Of a DNA stretch of 64,000 nucleotides, positions 11,285-20,157 are shown piece by piece. The DNA is from Achromobacter xylosoxidans (GTDB taxonomy: Bacteria; Pseudomonadota; Gammaproteobacteria; Burkholderiales; Burkholderiaceae_B), in contig NZ_LN831029.1 of assembly GCF_001457475.1 (NCBI RefSeq), positions 434,001 to 498,000 on the forward strand. Direction: 5' to 3'. How positions within the stretch are numbered: the first letter of the stretch is position 1; each line of letters opens with the position of its first letter. The position numbers and the translations under genes were made by a program. The notes below the pieces were generated by a model, which was given only the letters and a program-made list of their open reading frames with translations, was not told the DNA's origin and did not search any database.

Positions 11285-12412
11285 TTACGCCAGTTCCTTC
11301 AACAGCAGCTCCCAGAACTTCAGGCGCTGTTCCAGCGTCGATACCAGGATGTACTCGTTCAGCGTGTGCGCGCCGTCGCCATCGGCGCCCAGGCCGTCCA
11401 GCGTCGGAATCCCCAAGGCCGAAGTGAAGTTGGCGTCGCTGCCGCCGCCGGTCATCGGCGCGTCTTCCAGCAGGAAACCGGCGCGTTCCGCGTAGCCCTG
11501 CACCAGCGCCAGCAGCGCGGCGGCTTCCTCGGTCTTCACCATCGGCGGGCGGTTCAGTTCCACGTCGATGTCCAGTTCCACGTCCGGGCCCACCGCGCAC
11601 AGCTCGCGCATGCGGCGCAGCACGTCTTCGGCCGCGCCCATGTCGGGCACGCGGAAGTCTACCACGCAGCGGCACAGCGCCGGCACGGTGTTGGTCACGG
11701 TGCCGCCGGCGATGGTGCCCACGCTCACGGTGATGCCGCGCTCGTAGTCCGTCATCGCTTCCAGCGCCAGCACCTGGTGCGCCATTTCGCGGATCGCGCT
11801 GCGGCCCTTCTCGTGCTGCATGCCGGCGTGGGCCGGGCGGCCCTTGACGTTCAGGTTCAGCATGCCGGTGCCCTTGCGCGCGGTGACGCACTTGCCGCCG
11901 TTCGGGCGGGCCGGTTCGCATACCAGCGCGTACTTGGCGTTGGCGGCGAAACGCTCGATGTGCGCGCGCGATGCGTGGCTGCCGGTTTCCTCGTCGGGCA
12001 CCACCAGGAAGTCCACCGGCAGTTGCGTCGCGCCGGGGCGGGCGACCCCGGCCAGGGCGGTCAGCGCCAGGTAGATGCCGGCCTTCATGTCATAGCTGCC
12101 GGGGCCGTAGAGGCGGTCGCCGTCGATGCGCACCGGGTTCTCCAGCAGCGTGCCGACCGGGTGCACCGTGTCCATGTGCGCCAGGATCAGGATGCCGGGG
12201 CGGGTGTCGCCAGCGGCGCGGTTGGTGGCGTACAGCAGCGGGCCGGTGGCGGGGCCGAGCGACGACAGTTCCACCGTCAGGCCGGCCGCGGCGGCGTAGT
12301 CGGCGATGATGCGGGCCATGGCGGCGATGCCGTCGGGGAAGTTCGAGGGCGATTCGCATTGCAGCCAGCTCTGGATGCCGGCGACGAGTTGTTCAGTGCG
12401 GGAAGTGGACAT
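11285..12412 (-). CDS. M20-family metallopeptidase (glutamate carboxypeptidase/CPG2-like)
   Basis: 375 aa. Di-zinc exopeptidase of the ArgE/DapE/CPG2 clan. Metal and catalytic residues lie in LILAHMDTVHP (His, Asp), GPGSYDMKAG (bridging Asp), VPDEETGS (catalytic Glu plus ligand Glu) and ALVCEPARP; the dimerisation domain begins around RKGTGMLNLNVKGRPAHAG. CPG2-like enzymes remove C-terminal Glu from peptides or folates. It is the last gene of a minus-strand series with an alpha/beta hydrolase and a peptide ABC importer, suggesting intracellular processing of imported peptides or amides. 33 bp separate it from the hydrolase gene. Confidence 0.9.
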   Translation of the reverse strand: MSTSRTEQLVAGIQSWLQCESPSNFPDGIAAMARIIADYAAAAGLTVELSSLGPATGPLLYATNRAAGDTRPGILILAHMDTVHPVGTLLENPVRIDGDRLYGPGSYDMKAGIYLALTALAGVARPGATQLPVDFLVVPDEETGSHASRAHIERFAANAKYALVCEPARPNGGKCVTARKGTGMLNLNVKGRPAHAGMQHEKGRSAIREMAHQVLALEAMTDYERGITVSVGTIAGGTVTNTVPALCRCVVDFRVPDMGAAEDVLRRMRELCAVGPDVELDIDVELNRPPMVKTEEAAALLALVQGYAERAGFLLEDAPMTGGGSDANFTSALGIPTLDGLGADGDGAHTLNEYILVSTLEQRLKFWELLLKELA

Positions 12413-12445
12413 GGCGATTCTGCTAGCGGGAATGAAAGGGAACGT

Positions 12446-13351
12446 TCAAGCGACCTGCTGGCCGGCCAGGCGCGCCAGCTCGGCGTCGCTCGGCATGCCG
12501 CCCTCGAACCACAGGCTGGCGCAGACCGCGGACATGGCGCGGCCGTCGTGGCCGATGCCGGGCACCACCTGCAGCGTCCAGTTGAACGGCACGCCGCGGC
12601 GCTCGGCTTCCTTGCGGCCGGCCTCGAAGTAGTTGTGGGCGCGGGCGAAGCGGTGCGGGCCTTGGCGCATGGCGGCCGGTTCCGACGGCAGGTTGGGGTC
12701 GTCGGTGGCGATGTCCTGGTCGCCGGCCAGGATGGTCATCGGATAGGCCAGCAGCTTGACCAGGTGGTCTTCGGTCAGGCCGACGCCGTCCATGCCTTCG
12801 GGGAACGGATAATCGAATGTCGGCAGGGTGTACCAGCCGGGGTTGCCCGCGGTCACCGCCTTGAACGGCGCGTGCGACTGGCTGCTCATCAGGCGGTGCA
12901 CGAACTGGCCGCCGGCCGAGTGGCCGAACAGGTAGACGTTCTCGCCATCGGTGATCTCGGCCGCGATCATGTCGCGGATCACGTTGCCGACCAGCGCATA
13001 GGTCCAGCCGTCGATGTGGCGCGGGTTGCCGCCGGCCGAGAACACGCGGCCGTTGTTGTAGCTTTCCACGCCCGGCCAGATCTCGTTGGAGAAGGTCAGC
13101 GCCACGATCAGCAGCTTGTGCTTGTCGGCGGCCTCGACCCAGAAGTCGCGGTATTCGTCGCCGTTGCGCAGCACGCCGTGCTGCACGATCACCACCGGGC
13201 GGTCCGGGGTGTAGCCGTAGGGGCGGTAGGTCTGCAGCTTGAACGGGCGATCGGAATTGCGATCCTCGTCGATATAGGTGATGGCGTTGCGGCCGGCATG
13301 GCCCATTTCGATGGCGATGCGGTCCACGTTGGACATGTCAGAGGGTTTCAT
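12446..13351 (-). CDS. Alpha/beta-hydrolase (serine esterase-like)
   Basis: 301 aa. Seen: the oxyanion/strand segment VVIVQHGVLRNGDEY, nucleophile elbow GHSAGG, and a C-terminal GIGHDGRAM likely bearing the catalytic His. No signal peptide. It resembles cytoplasmic serine hydrolases found inside peptide-transport operons; the substrate is unknown. The gene starts 5 bp after the stop of the upstream ABC ATPase gene, so it is translationally close-coupled in the operon. A second ATG at 13336 is possible (MSNVDR); neither start has an obvious ribosome-binding site. Confidence 0.85.
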   Translation of the reverse strand: MKPSDMSNVDRIAIEMGHAGRNAITYIDEDRNSDRPFKLQTYRPYGYTPDRPVVIVQHGVLRNGDEYRDFWVEAADKHKLLIVALTFSNEIWPGVESYNNGRVFSAGGNPRHIDGWTYALVGNVIRDMIAAEITDGENVYLFGHSAGGQFVHRLMSSQSHAPFKAVTAGNPGWYTLPTFDYPFPEGMDGVGLTEDHLVKLLAYPMTILAGDQDIATDDPNLPSEPAAMRQGPHRFARAHNYFEAGRKEAERRGVPFNWTLQVVPGIGHDGRAMSAVCASLWFEGGMPSDAELARLAGQQVA

Positions 13352-13356
13352 GGCGT

Positions 13357-14367
13357 TCAGGCGGTGGCTTCGTTCAGGTGGCAGGCCGACCAGTGGCCCG
13401 GAGAGATTTCCTTCAGCGTCGGCGCCTGCTCGCGGCAGCGCGGCATGGCGTGCGGGCAGCGCGGGTTGAAGGTACAGCCCGACGGCGGGTTCAGCGGCGA
13501 CGGGATCTCGCCCTTGATCGGCGTGAACTTGCGGCCGCGGCGGGCCACGTCCGGCACCTCGGCCATCAGGGCCTGGGTGTACGGATGGTTGGCGCGCGCG
13601 AAGATCTCGGCCGAGGTCGAGATCTCGACGATCTTGCCCAGGTACATGATAGCCACGCGATCCGAGATGTGGCGCACCACGCCCAGGTCGTGGCTGATGA
13701 AGAGGTAGGTGAAACCGTGCTGCTCGCGCAGGTCCATGAATAGGTTGATCACCTGCGCCTGGATCGACACGTCCAGCGCCGCCACCGGTTCGTCGCACAC
13801 CAGGAACTTGGGCGCCACCATCAGCGCGCGGGCGATGCCGATGCGCTGGCGCTGGCCGCCCGAAATCTGGTGCGGGAAGCGATCGCGGTATTCCGTGTCC
13901 AGGCCCACTTCCTTCAGGGCCTGGTCGATGCGCGCGGGAATCTCGGCCGGCGGCGCCAGCTTGTGCACCTTGAGCGATTCGCCCAGGATCTGGCGCAGGC
14001 GCTGGCGCGGATTGAGCGAGGCCTGCGGATCCTGGAAGATCATCTGCACGCCCAGCGTGTAGGCCAGCTTGTCGGCGCCGCGCAGGCGGCGGGCGTCCTG
14101 GCCCTGGTAGAGCAGGTCGCCTTCGGTCTGGCGGTGCAGGCCGGCGACGACGCGGCCCAGGGTGGACTTGCCGCAGCCGGACTCGCCCACCAGGCCGACG
14201 ACTTCGCCGCGGCCGATGCGCAGGTCGACGCCGTTGACGGCATACACGGTGCGGCGGTCGATCGGGCGGCCGCCCAGGGCCAGGATGCGCTGGGCCAGGT
14301 CGGGACGCTGTTCGAAGCGCTTGTGGACGTTCCTGAGCTCGATGACAGGGGTATCGGCTTGACTCAT
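13357..14367 (-). CDS. Peptide ABC transporter ATP-binding protein (DppF/OppF type)
   Basis: 336 aa. Walker A GESGCGKST, signature ISGGQRQRIGIARAL, Walker B FLVCDEPVAALD, H-loop FISHDLGVV. The C-terminal Opp/Dpp extension HPYTQALMAEVP plus a Cys-rich tail (CTFNPRCPHAMPRC) is typical of the F subunit. It powers import with the D subunit gene, which it overlaps by 4 bp (ATGA at 14364-14367). Cytoplasmic, attached to the permease pair. The substrate follows the binding protein at 17428. Confidence 0.93.
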   Translation of the reverse strand: MSQADTPVIELRNVHKRFEQRPDLAQRILALGGRPIDRRTVYAVNGVDLRIGRGEVVGLVGESGCGKSTLGRVVAGLHRQTEGDLLYQGQDARRLRGADKLAYTLGVQMIFQDPQASLNPRQRLRQILGESLKVHKLAPPAEIPARIDQALKEVGLDTEYRDRFPHQISGGQRQRIGIARALMVAPKFLVCDEPVAALDVSIQAQVINLFMDLREQHGFTYLFISHDLGVVRHISDRVAIMYLGKIVEISTSAEIFARANHPYTQALMAEVPDVARRGRKFTPIKGEIPSPLNPPSGCTFNPRCPHAMPRCREQAPTLKEISPGHWSACHLNEATA

Positions 14368-15347
14368 GCTTGCTCGGCCTCGCGGGCGATCGGGACGTAA
14401 CAGCGATAGCTGCGCGAACCTTCGGTGGTAACGGTGGGGGCTTGCTCGGTGCAGCGCGTGACCGCGTGGGTGCAGCGCGGCCGGAAGGCACAGCCCGACG
14501 GGCGGCCGGCCAGGCTGGGCGCCATGCCGTTGATCTGGTGCAGGCGCGCGCCCGGCGTGGTGGCGCCAGGCATCGAGTCCAGCAGGCCGCGGGTATAAGG
14601 ATGGCGCGGCGCGTCCAGCACCTGTTCGACCGGGCCGCTCTCGACGATGCGGCCGGCGTACATGACCGCGACTCGGTCGGCCAGCTCGGCCACCACGCCC
14701 AGGTCGTGGGTGATCCAGATCAGCGCCGTATTGTGCTCGCGGCAGATCTCCTGCATGCGGTACAGGATCTGGCCCTGGATGGTCACGTCCAGCGCCGTGG
14801 TCGGTTCGTCGCAGATGATCAGGTCGGGCTTGTTGAGCATGGCGATGGCGATCGCCACGCGCTGGCGCATGCCGCCCGAGAATTCGTGCGGGTAGCTCTT
14901 CAGGCGCTTTTCCGGCGACGGAATGCCGACCATGGCCAGCGCCTCGCGGCAGCGCTCCAGCGCTTCGGCGCGCGGCACGTCCTCGTGCGTCAGGATGGCC
15001 TCCATCATCTGCTCGCCGATGCGCAGCACCGGATTGAGCGTCATCAGCGGGTCCTGGAAGATCATGGCGATGCGGTTGCCGCGCAACTGGCGCATCTGCT
15101 CTTCGGAGAGCTTGCGTAGGTCGTTGCCCTTGAACTTCACTTCGCCGTCGACGACTTCCCCGGGCGGATCGATCAGCCCCAGCAGTGAAAAGCCGGTGAC
15201 CGACTTGCCCGAGCCGGACTCGCCGACCAGGCCCACGATCTCGCCGCGGCGCACGGTCAGGTCGACGCCGTCGACCGCCAGCCAGGCGCCGGCCTCGGTA
15301 TGGAATGCGGTGCGCAGGCCGCGCACTTCTAGAAGCGTGTCATTCAT
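14364..15347 (-). CDS. Peptide ABC transporter ATP-binding protein (DppD/OppD type)
   Basis: 327 aa. Walker [12 protein letters not shown], signature [16 protein letters not shown], Walker [14 protein letters not shown]-loop WITHDLGVV, then [13 protein letters not shown] and a Cys-rich end ([14 protein letters not shown]), which in related DppD proteins can hold an Fe-S cluster. Partner of the downstream F subunit. The gene is separated from the upstream permease gene by 129 bp containing an 82-bp repeat, in contrast to the tight spacing of the rest of this operon. Confidence 0.93.
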   Translation of the reverse strand: MNDTLLEVRGLRTAFHTEAGAWLAVDGVDLTVRRGEIVGLVGESGSGKSVTGFSLLGLIDPPGEVVDGEVKFKGNDLRKLSEEQMRQLRGNRIAMIFQDPLMTLNPVLRIGEQMMEAILTHEDVPRAEALERCREALAMVGIPSPEKRLKSYPHEFSGGMRQRVAIAIAMLNKPDLIICDEPTTALDVTIQGQILYRMQEICREHNTALIWITHDLGVVAELADRVAVMYAGRIVESGPVEQVLDAPRHPYTRGLLDSMPGATTPGARLHQINGMAPSLAGRPSGCAFRPRCTHAVTRCTEQAPTVTTEGSRSYRCYVPIAREAEQA

Positions 15348-15395
15348 ATCATTTGTCCATTGCGCCAGCCGCCAAGCATGCGGAGGCCTTGCCCA

Positions 15396-15477
15396 ATCGG
15401 GATGCCGCGGAGCCGGCTCCGCCGGTCCGCTGGCATGCCCCCTTGAGGGGGGAGCGCGAAGCGCTTCGGGGGTAGGT
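15396..15477 (-). repeat. 82-bp intercistronic repeat, copy A
   Basis: Matches copy B at 50074-50155 (opposite orientation in the window) at 76 of 82 positions by direct alignment. It contains three palindromic blocks: GGAGCCGGCTCC, a CCCCC-TTGA-GGGGG stem and a GCGAAGCGCTTCG block. In transcript orientation it begins at the stop codon of the second permease gene and ends before the first ATPase gene. Such REP-like structures between operon genes can stabilise upstream mRNA or reduce downstream expression. Confidence 0.85.
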
Positions 15478-16394
15478 CATTTCCTCGGATCCAGGCTTTC
15501 GCGCAGGCGGTCGCCGACGATATTGATTGAAAGAATGAGCAACAGCAGCGCAATGCCCGGGAACAGGCTGATCCAATAGTCGCCCGACAGCAGGTACTGG
15601 AAGCCGTTGGAGATCAGCAGGCCCAGCGAGGGTTCGGTGATCGGCACGCCGACGCCCAGGAACGACAGCGTCGCTTCCAGCGCGATGGCGGTGGCGATCT
15701 GGATGGTCGCGAACACCATGACGGGGCCCAGGCAGTTGGGCAGCAGGTGGAACACCATGATGCGCCAGGCCGGGAAGCCCAGGTTGGCGGCGGCCTCGAC
15801 GTATTCCTTGCGCCGTTCCTGCAGCGCGCGGCTGCGCATGATGCGGGCATAGTGGCCCCACTGCACCAGCACCAGCGCCAGGATCACCTTGTCGACCCCG
15901 CGCCCCAGCACCACCAGCAGCACCAGCGCCACCAGGATGGTCGGGAAACCCAGGATGAAGTCGACGATGCGCATCAGCACGGTGTCGACCAGGCCGCCGA
16001 CGTAGGCAGCCACCAGGCCTACCGCGCCGCCCACGGCGGTGGCCAGCATCACGGCCGACAGGCCCACCATCAGGCTGATGCGCAGGCCGTACAGGATGGC
16101 GCTGAGCATGTCGCGGCCCTGGTCGTCGGTGCCGAGCCAGGCGATGCTGCCGTCCATCAGCGCCTGGCGCGGCGCCAGGCGGCCGTCCATCAGCGACAGG
16201 TTGGCCAGGTCATAGGGGTTCTGCGGCGCGAAGTAGGGCGCGAACACCACCAGCAGCACCAGGATGGCCAGCGCGATGACCGAGCCGCGCACGGTCGGGC
16301 GGGCCCGCAGTTTCTTCAGGATCGAGGCGCGCTTGGGCGTATCGGCCAGGGGCTGGACGGTACGGGTGCGGCCGGTATTGGGAGATTGAGCCAT
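15477..16394 (-). CDS. Peptide ABC transporter permease (DppC/OppC type)
   Basis: 305 aa inner-membrane permease. One N-terminal helix (VIALAILVLLVVFAPYF), a periplasmic loop with the OppC hallmark LGTDDQGRDMLSAILYG, five further helices, and the ATPase-coupling EAA loop EYVEAAANLGFPAWRIM. The true start is the ATG at 16394; the open frame upstream is only a shadow within the B-permease gene. Five bp separate it from that gene. Downstream lies repeat copy A, then the ATPase genes. Confidence 0.93.
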   Translation of the reverse strand: MAQSPNTGRTRTVQPLADTPKRASILKKLRARPTVRGSVIALAILVLLVVFAPYFAPQNPYDLANLSLMDGRLAPRQALMDGSIAWLGTDDQGRDMLSAILYGLRISLMVGLSAVMLATAVGGAVGLVAAYVGGLVDTVLMRIVDFILGFPTILVALVLLVVLGRGVDKVILALVLVQWGHYARIMRSRALQERRKEYVEAAANLGFPAWRIMVFHLLPNCLGPVMVFATIQIATAIALEATLSFLGVGVPITEPSLGLLISNGFQYLLSGDYWISLFPGIALLLLILSINIVGDRLRESLDPRK

Positions 16395-16399
16395 GGCGA

Positions 16400-17377
16400 T
16401 TATTGAGCGGGGGTCACGAGCTGCACGCGCGGATCGAGCGCCGCGTACAGGATGTCCACAACCAGGTTGATGACCACGAAGATCAGGGTGACCAGCATCA
16501 CGTACGCGACCACCACGGGCCGGTCGAGCTGGTAGACGCTGTCGATGAGCAGCTTGCCCATGCCGGGCCACGCGAACACGGTTTCGGTGATGGTGGAATA
16601 GGCGATCAGGCTGCCGAATTCCATGCCGATGACGGTGACCACCGGGATCAGGATGTTGCGCAGGATGTGGCGGCGCACGATGCGGCCGGGCTTGATGCCC
16701 TTGGCGCGCGCGAACTTCACGTAGTCCTGGCTGCGGGCCTCGACCACGCCCGAGGCGGTCAGGCGCAGCACCAGCGCGATGTTGGCCAGCGCCAGGTTGA
16801 TGGCCGGCATGATCAGGTGCGACCAGCCGTCGGCCGTCAGGATCGACAGGCGCACGCCCAGCACCGTCACGGTGTCGCCGCGGCCGGTGGCGGGCAGCCA
16901 GCCGAGCCACACCGCGAACAGCAGGATCAGCATCATGCCCTGCCAGAAGTTGGGCAGCGAGAAGCCCAGTACCGACGAGGCCATGATGCCGCGGCCCAGG
17001 GGCTCATCGCGGTACAGGCCGGCCACCAGGCCCAGCGGAATGCCGATCACACAGGTCAGGCCGATGGCCACGATCACCAGTTCGAAGGTGGCGGGGATGC
17101 GCTGCACGATCAGCTCGATGGCCGGGATGCCGTGCACGAACGAGGTGCCCAGGTCGCCGTGCAGCGCGCGCCACAGGAACCCTGTGTATTGCTGCCACAC
17201 GGGCAGGTCCAGGCCGAGGCGGGCGATCATCGCCTCGCGCGCCGCCTGGCTGGCTTCGGGGCTGACCAGCAGCTCGATCGGGTCGCCCACGGCATATACC
17301 GCGAAGAAGACCACGACCGAGACGGCCAGCAGCACGAACAGACTCTGGATCAGTCTGCGTAGGATGAAAAGGGCCAC
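16400..17377 (-). CDS. Peptide ABC transporter permease (DppB/OppB type)
   Basis: 325 aa inner-membrane permease with six predicted helices. It opens with the typical OppB MALFILRRLIQSLFVLLAVSVVVFF, then GDLGTSFVHG and the EAA loop DYVKFARAKGIKPGRIVRRHILRN. It forms the channel with the C-type permease. 50 bp separate it from the upstream binding-protein gene; the operon order A-B-C-D-F is standard for dipeptide/oligopeptide importers. Confidence 0.93.
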   Translation of the reverse strand: MALFILRRLIQSLFVLLAVSVVVFFAVYAVGDPIELLVSPEASQAAREAMIARLGLDLPVWQQYTGFLWRALHGDLGTSFVHGIPAIELIVQRIPATFELVIVAIGLTCVIGIPLGLVAGLYRDEPLGRGIMASSVLGFSLPNFWQGMMLILLFAVWLGWLPATGRGDTVTVLGVRLSILTADGWSHLIMPAINLALANIALVLRLTASGVVEARSQDYVKFARAKGIKPGRIVRRHILRNILIPVVTVIGMEFGSLIAYSTITETVFAWPGMGKLLIDSVYQLDRPVVVAYVMLVTLIFVVINLVVDILYAALDPRVQLVTPAQ

Positions 17378-17427
17378 GTGATATTTCCTTGGTGGGCTCG
17401 GGGTTGCAGGCGCCGCAAACGGCGATC

Positions 17428-19068
17428 TTAATTGGCGGGCTTGGCCGACATGGCCAGGGTGTATTGGTCGGCGCGGCCTTCGTACGCCAGGCCCTTGCGG
17501 AATGCCCAGATGCTGCTTTCGAAATGCAGCGGAATGCTGGGCAGGTCGGCCAGCGCCAGCGTCAGGGATTCCTGCAGCAGCTTCTCACGCACCGCCGGAT
17601 CGACGGTGGTCAGCGCGCGCTTGAAGACCTTGTCGAAGGCCGGATTGTCATAGCCGCCGTAGTTGCTGGTGCCCAGGCCGTGCTCCTTGTCGAAGGCGCT
17701 GACCCAGTACTGCAGGAACGACGAGGCTTCGCCGGTTTCCGACGACCAGCCGCCCATGGCGAAGCTGAACTCGCGCTTGGCGCGCTTGGGGAAGTAGACC
17801 GAGCGCGTCATGGCGTCCACGGTCGTCTTGATGCCCACGCGCGACAGGTACTGGGCCACGGCCTGCGAGATCTGCGCGTCGTTGATGTAGCGGTCGTTGG
17901 TGGACGAGATGGTCAGCTCGAAGCCGTCCGGGTAGCCGGCCTCGGCCAGCAGCTTCTTGGCGGCGGCCGGATCGTACTTCAGTTCTGGCGGCGGTTGCAG
18001 CGTGCCGAACATGCCATCGGGCAGGAACTGGTTGGCCGGCGTGGCGGCGCCGTCCATGATGCGGGCGGCGATGGCCTTGCGGTCGATCGCCATCGAGATG
18101 GCGCGGCGCACGCGCACGTCCTGCAGCGGGTTCTTGCCGTCGGCGGCGCGCACCATCGGGCTGGGGCTGCGCGCCACGTCGAACTGGAAGTACACCACCC
18201 GCACCGACGGCGTGATGACGTAGCCGAAGCCCGGCGTTTCCGAGATGCGCTTGACGTCGCGCGCGGCGGGGTTCTCGATCAGGTCGAAGTCGCCGGCCAG
18301 GAGGCCGGTCAGGCGCGGGCCGGCGGCCGGCACCGGAATCAGCCGCACGTTCGGCCAGGCCGGCTTGTCGCCCCAGTAGGCGTCGTTGCGCGCCAGCTCG
18401 ATGGCGCTGCCCTTGACGTACGACTTGAGCGTGTACGGGCCGGTGCCGATGGCGGACTTGCCGCTGTTGAAGTCGCTGATGGTCGGCCAGGGGCCGGTCA
18501 CGCCGCAATTGTTCTTGGGCTCGAAGCGGATCGGGCCGTGCTCGACGATGCCGCTCCACAGCATGGCGTTGCGGGTCAGGTCGTTGGGCAGCAGCGGGTA
18601 GGGCAGGTGGGTCTTGATGACCAGCACGTTGCCGTCGCGCACGTCGATGCTGGCCAGCTTCTGCACCACGCTGGCATACGAGCCGCCGATCGATTGTTCG
18701 TTGTGCAGCGCGCGGCACAGCGTGAAGATCACGTCATCGGGCGTGAACGGCTGGCCGTTGGAGAACTTCACGCCGTCGCGCAGGGTGAATTCCCAGGTGG
18801 TGTCGTCCACCGCCTTCCAGGCGGTCGCCAGCCGCGGCACCAGGTTCATCTTGGCGTCCTGGCCGACCAGGGTCTCGAAGATATGCGAGGTCATCGCGTC
18901 GTTCGGCGTGACCTGGTGGTAGTGCGGGTCCATCGCCGTGGGTTCGGACGACAGGCCGATGCGCAGCGTCTGCGGGGCCGACTGGGCCTGGGCCATGGCG
19001 CCAGCGGCCAGGGCGGCCGCCAGCGTACAGGTCGATAACGCGCTGCGGATGAAAACGTTTGCGGACAT
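17428..19068 (-). CDS. Peptide-type ABC transporter substrate-binding protein (SBP family 5)
   Basis: 546 aa periplasmic binding protein. A Sec signal peptide covers roughly residues 1-29 (ending AMAQAQS). Family 5 features: LRIGLSSEPTAMDPHY, WEFTLRDGVKFSNGQPFTPDDV, GTGPYTLKSYVKG, and VRRAISMAIDRKAI. It binds peptides or related solutes and delivers them to the BC permeases. A paralogue lies at 22749-24362 with extended near-identical stretches (for example PFSNG-type and STNDRY segments). First gene of the ABC operon; 64 bp after the deacylase gene. Confidence 0.93.
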   Translation of the reverse strand: MSANVFIRSALSTCTLAAALAAGAMAQAQSAPQTLRIGLSSEPTAMDPHYHQVTPNDAMTSHIFETLVGQDAKMNLVPRLATAWKAVDDTTWEFTLRDGVKFSNGQPFTPDDVIFTLCRALHNEQSIGGSYASVVQKLASIDVRDGNVLVIKTHLPYPLLPNDLTRNAMLWSGIVEHGPIRFEPKNNCGVTGPWPTISDFNSGKSAIGTGPYTLKSYVKGSAIELARNDAYWGDKPAWPNVRLIPVPAAGPRLTGLLAGDFDLIENPAARDVKRISETPGFGYVITPSVRVVYFQFDVARSPSPMVRAADGKNPLQDVRVRRAISMAIDRKAIAARIMDGAATPANQFLPDGMFGTLQPPPELKYDPAAAKKLLAEAGYPDGFELTISSTNDRYINDAQISQAVAQYLSRVGIKTTVDAMTRSVYFPKRAKREFSFAMGGWSSETGEASSFLQYWVSAFDKEHGLGTSNYGGYDNPAFDKVFKRALTTVDPAVREKLLQESLTLALADLPSIPLHFESSIWAFRKGLAYEGRADQYTLAMSAKPAN

Positions 19069-19132
19069 GCTGCTTCCCTTGGTGTTTTTTTATATGAGGC
19101 GCCGCGCCATCGAGGGCGCGCCGCGCGAAGAA

Positions 19133-20104
19133 TCAGACGATGGGCTGGGCCAGCCGGACCACGGTGACGCCGGCCCGCAGGTTGGCGGTCGACGGCATGA
19201 TCAGCACGCAATCATCGTAGGGCGTGGTCACGGCCTCGCCCTCGGACCAGCCGATTACGCTGCCGGCGCGCGCCAGCGTCTCCAGGCCCTTCCAGGGCTC
19301 GGCGAAACGGAAGTCGGCGCTCTTGGCGGCGATCGCGTGGGTCACGCGCAGCGCGCGCTGGGCGCTGGCCTGGGGGGCGAACCAGGCGGCGGGCAGGTCG
19401 GCCTCGTCCACCGTGCCGGCCGCCACCAGGAAACGCGCCATCTGGTCGAGCGCCACGCCGCGCGCCTCGGGCGCGCCATGGAAGCCGCATTCGATCAGCA
19501 GCGAGCGGGTGCCGTTGTCGCCGGCCTCGCCGAAGCGGCCGTAGTCACGCATGCGCACGCCGGCGGCATGGCCGGCGTCGGCGATGATGGTGGCGGGGTT
19601 GCCCAGCGACAGGGCCAGGTCGATGTTGCGCTGTTCCATGCCGGTCAGTTGCAGCGGCACGTCGGAATTGCTCATCGAGTGGAAGTCCAGCAGCCAGTCG
19701 GCCTGCGCCACCCAGGGCTGGATGGCGGCGGCGCGGCGGCGTTCCTGGCTGATGGGCTGGGCCAGCTTGTCGTCGCTCCAGACCCGGTTCATGTCTTCGT
19801 CGACGAAGCGCGCCGGCGCGTAGTTGGCCGGATCGAAGCGGTCGAACGCGGCCAGGTTGCAGAATGCCAGCGTCAGCGAACCACGGCGCGGGCGCAGGCC
19901 GGCGGCCAGCGCGTCCTTCAGGGCCCAGGCGCCGCACAGCTCGTTGCCGTGGACCAGGGCGCTGAGCATCACGCGCTTGCCCGGCACGCCGGAGTCGAAA
20001 TGCCAGACGCCGGGGGTATCCGTGTTGCCCACGCGCTCGGCCGCCAGATCCGGACAGGCGAGCAAAAAGGGGCGCGGACGGGACGCGGTAGGGGACGAGG
20101 ACAT
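19133..20104 (-). CDS. Succinylglutamate desuccinylase/aspartoacylase-family deacylase
   Basis: 323 aa. M14-like zinc enzyme that hydrolyses N-acyl amino acids. Zinc ligands are in LVHGNELCG (His, Glu) and LLDFHSM (His); the catalytic Glu is likely in LIECGFHG. The ATG at 20104 has GGAG six bases upstream. Its position between an M20 peptidase and a peptide importer suggests it deacylates an imported N-acyl amino acid or peptide. A clear paralogue is encoded at 56576-57520. Confidence 0.85.
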   Translation of the reverse strand: MSSSPTASRPRPFLLACPDLAAERVGNTDTPGVWHFDSGVPGKRVMLSALVHGNELCGAWALKDALAAGLRPRRGSLTLAFCNLAAFDRFDPANYAPARFVDEDMNRVWSDDKLAQPISQERRRAAAIQPWVAQADWLLDFHSMSNSDVPLQLTGMEQRNIDLALSLGNPATIIADAGHAAGVRMRDYGRFGEAGDNGTRSLLIECGFHGAPEARGVALDQMARFLVAAGTVDEADLPAAWFAPQASAQRALRVTHAIAAKSADFRFAEPWKGLETLARAGSVIGWSEGEAVTTPYDDCVLIMPSTANLRAGVTVVRLAQPIV

Positions 20105-20157
20105 GGGAACTCCGATCAAGCGAGGGGGATTGTATAAGGGATGGCGCCCGAAGGCGG

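Noticed and set aside
11252..13708. 818-aa plus-strand open frame
   Set aside because: Runs antisense through the M20 peptidase and alpha/beta-hydrolase genes; low-complexity composition and no conserved motifs.
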